Positions 5,877 to 7,082 of a DNA stretch of 7,082 nucleotides are shown piece by piece. The translations under genes and the position numbers were made by a program. Where the stretch lies: NCBI GenBank assembly GCA_025929595.1, contig JAICQA010000136.1:1-7082 (forward strand). The letters run 5' to 3'. The notes beneath the pieces were generated by a model. It saw only the letters and a program-made list of their open reading frames with translations, made no database searches and was not told where the DNA came from. Positions within the stretch are counted from its first letter, which is position 1. Every line of letters begins with the position of its first letter. The stretch is from Xanthobacteraceae bacterium (lineage in GTDB: Bacteria; Pseudomonadota; Alphaproteobacteria; Rhizobiales; Xanthobacteraceae).

Positions 5877-5878
5877 AA

Positions 5879-6145
5879 ATGAGCGCGATGATTATTCTGA
5901 AGGAAAACCGTTCAGGCTTGGACAATTCAAAGCCGATCAAATCCGGACCGAGCAAGGCGCGGAGCTATCGCGCGCTAGCCGCCGAATGCGAGCGGCAGGC
6001 AGCGCTTGCGTTCGAGGAACCGCAGTTCCGGGCAATGCAATTGAAACTGGCGCGCTCCTACGCGGCGCTGGCAGAATCCGAGGAGTGGCTCAGCGGCATT
6101 GTGGAGCCGGGCCGAGCAGGCCAGTCGCCGCTCGAAGCGGCATAA
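5879..6145 (+). CDS. Small helical protein of unknown function
   Basis: 88 aa; function not recognised. After a polar N-terminus (about residues 8-26) two amphipathic helices are likely: SYRALAAECERQAALAFE (about 29-46) and FRAMQLKLARSYAALAESEEWL (about 50-71). They are followed by a short polar tail. The pattern YRxLAxECxRxAALA ... LARSYxxLAExEEWL recurs in many short hypothetical proteins of Hyphomicrobiales, usually cytoplasmic and present in several copies per genome; this is my recollection of the family, with no function known. One cysteine (in AAECER) is present. The start is either 5879 or 5888 (an 85-aa product). The gene stands alone between the HD-GYP gene and the monooxygenase, and a stem-loop about 40 bases after its stop may end its transcript. 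Confidence 0.75.
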   Translation: MSAMIILKENRSGLDNSKPIKSGPSKARSYRALAAECERQAALAFEEPQFRAMQLKLARSYAALAESEEWLSGIVEPGRAGQSPLEAA

Positions 6146-6185
6146 GCCAGCGCGCGGGAATTTCATTCCAGGAAGCAGCCACGTA

Positions 6186-6208
6186 CGGTGGGCAGCCCTT
6201 GCCCACTG
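6186..6208 (+). terminator. Stem-loop after the small helical gene (GTGGGCA/TGCCCAC)
   Basis: GTGGGCA (6188-6194) pairs with TGCCCAC (6200-6206) around a five-base loop. A further G-T wobble and C-G pair extend it to nine pairs. No T-run follows, so Rho-independent termination is doubtful. A CGTA-GGTGGGCA...TGCCCACC palindrome is a repeat type I recall from Bradyrhizobium-like genomes, so this may instead be a short copy of a dispersed repeat. Confidence 0.45.
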
Positions 6209-6212
6209 CATC

Positions 6213-6249
6213 CGGCCGCGCATGCCACCCCATGACGGCCGCGCATACC
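6213..6249 (+). repeat. Direct repeat, 23-base period, upstream of the monooxygenase
   Basis: CGGCCGCGCAT occurs exactly at 6213-6223 and 6236-6246. Extended by three bases, the copies agree at 13 of 14 positions (6213-6226 and 6236-6249). The second copy covers the place where a -35 element would sit relative to the candidate -10 at 6268, so the pair could be binding sites for a regulator of the downstream gene. Confidence 0.4.
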
Positions 6250-6267
6250 GGCGCGTCGAGGATCGTT

Positions 6268-6273
6268 TATAGT
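6268..6273 (+). promoter_or_regulatory. Candidate -10 element for the monooxygenase gene
   Basis: TATAGT stands out in a GC-rich gap, 41 bases before the ATG at 6315. The bases 17 upstream (about 6245-6250) do not resemble TTGACA. If this is a promoter, it would depend on an activator or another sigma factor. Confidence 0.35.
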
Positions 6274-6314
6274 CCTTGCGCCTTCCCCGGAATTTTTCCG
6301 CGCAAGAGACTTCC

Positions 6315-7082
6315 ATGGCCAAGCGTCAACTCCGGCTCGGCGCCTTCATGCGCCCGGTCAGCATTCATACCGGCGCATGGCGCTTCCCCGGCGCCTGGCC
6401 TGATGCCAACTTCAATCTCGCGCATCTGAAGACGCTGATCCGAAAGCTTGAAGCTGCGAAATTCGACGCCTTCTTCATGGCCGACCACATGGCCGTTCTG
6501 AACATGCCGATGGCAGCGTTGAAGCGCAGCCATACGGTCACGTCCTTTGAGCCCTTCACGTTGCTCTCGGCGCTGTCGCAAGTGACCGCGCACATCGGCC
6601 TGATCGCCACGGCTTCGACGACGTTCGACGCGCCCTATCACATCGCGCGGCGTTTCGCCTCCCTCGACCACATCAGCAACGGCCGCGCGGGCTGGAACAT
6701 CGTCACGACGTCGAACCCCGACGCCGCATTGAACTTCGGTCACGACGAGCAGATGGACCATGATGAGCGTTACCGCCGCGCGCGCGAGTTCTATGAAGTG
6801 GTCACGGGCCTGTGGGACAGCTTCGCCGACGACGCATTCGTGCGCGACGTCGAAAGCGGCGTCTATTTCGACCCCAGCAAGATGCGCGCGCTGAACCACG
6901 TGGGCGAGCATCTGAAGGTGCGCGGGCCGCTCAACATCGCCCGGCCGATTCAAGGCTGGCCGGTGATCGTGCAGGCTGGCGCTTCCGACGCCGGCCGTCA
7001 GATTGCGGCGGAAACGGCTGAGGTGGTTTTCTCCGGCGTCAACAATCTCGCCGCCGGTCGCGAGCTCTATGCCGACCTGAAG
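6315..7082 (+). CDS. NtaA/SnaA/DszA-type flavin-dependent monooxygenase, N-terminal part
   Basis: The gene starts here and runs off the window; 256 codons are visible without a stop, of about 440-450 usual for the family. It belongs to the luciferase-like class that uses reduced FMN from a partner reductase to oxygenate substrates such as nitrilotriacetate, EDTA, dibenzothiophene sulfone or related small molecules. Landmarks: LRLGAFMRP (6-14), AAKFDAFFMADH (47-58), FEPFTLLSALSQVTAHIGLIAT (78-99), STTFDAPYHIARRFASLDH (101-119) and the hallmark S121-N-G-R-AGWNIVTT132, followed by PVIVQAGASDAG. The substrate cannot be told from the sequence; a reductase or transporter gene may lie beyond the edge. 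The ATG at 6315 matches the usual N-terminus; only a weak AAGAG lies upstream. The upstream gap holds a direct repeat and a -10-like element, suggesting separate control. Confidence 0.9.
   Translation, partial: MAKRQLRLGAFMRPVSIHTGAWRFPGAWPDANFNLAHLKTLIRKLEAAKFDAFFMADHMAVLNMPMAALKRSHTVTSFEPFTLLSALSQVTAHIGLIATASTTFDAPYHIARRFASLDHISNGRAGWNIVTTSNPDAALNFGHDEQMDHDERYRRAREFYEVVTGLWDSFADDAFVRDVESGVYFDPSKMRALNHVGEHLKVRGPLNIARPIQGWPVIVQAGASDAGRQIAAETAEVVFSGVNNLAAGRELYADLK

Noticed and set aside
5636..5878. An 81-codon N-terminal extension of the small helical protein reaching back into the HD-GYP gene
   Set aside because: A strong GGAGG directly before the ATG at 5879 marks the start, and the extension is irregular and overlaps the end of the HD-GYP gene in another frame.
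1..7082. CRISPR array, tRNA or rRNA genes, prophage or defence genes
   Set aside because: No regularly spaced repeats, no cloverleaf-like sequence and no proteins of such systems were seen on either strand.

Overview
The window is GC-rich, densely coding bacterial DNA. It suggests an alphaproteobacterium, probably of the Hyphomicrobiales (Bradyrhizobium-like or a relative). The reasons are the strong G/C third-position bias, short intergenic gaps, a GTCATCCCGGC/GCCGGGAT palindromic repeat, and several small proteins of kinds I associate with that order: a three-helix-plus-DUF305 protein, a Cys-rich exported protein, and an 88-aa helical 'YRALAAECERQAALA' protein. The assignment rests on protein style and composition, not on a marker gene.

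Layout. Positions 1-1045 hold a minus-strand terminator and two minus-strand genes: an exported glycine-rich protein (75-512) and a Met-rich membrane DUF305 protein (596-1045). A Cys-rich exported protein (1189-1557) diverges from them. The divergent gap carries a perfect 22-bp palindrome inside a possible 13-codon leader ORF that ends on the next gene's start codon. A two-unit palindromic repeat (1567-1671) separates this cluster from an FAD-dependent oxidoreductase (1720-3144). That gene converges, with a 10-base gap, on a Tat-exported DUF3500 protein (3155-4198). Both stop codons of the convergent pair lie inside one small hairpin. Diverging from DUF3500 is a two-domain HD-GYP phosphodiesterase (4332-5693), with a degenerate first domain and an intact second. 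Next come an 88-aa helical protein (5879-6145) and the first 256 codons of an NtaA/DszA-type flavin monooxygenase (6315 to the window edge), which has its own probable upstream control region.

How the genes relate. No multi-gene pathway or defence system is evident. Strand changes are frequent, so most genes look like separate transcription units. The nearest thing to a functional group is the first three genes, all exported or membrane proteins, two of them with Met- or Cys-rich composition that would suit metal or redox stress. That link is inference. The FAD oxidoreductase, DUF3500 protein and flavin monooxygenase could serve degradation of organic compounds, but their arrangement does not show it. 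No tRNA, rRNA, CRISPR array, insertion sequence or phage gene was seen, and no stretch over 300 bases lacks a gene. I do not see a convincing undescribed system. The best leads are the leader/palindrome upstream of the Cys-rich gene, the two-domain HD-GYP protein, and several paired short repeats in promoter regions.
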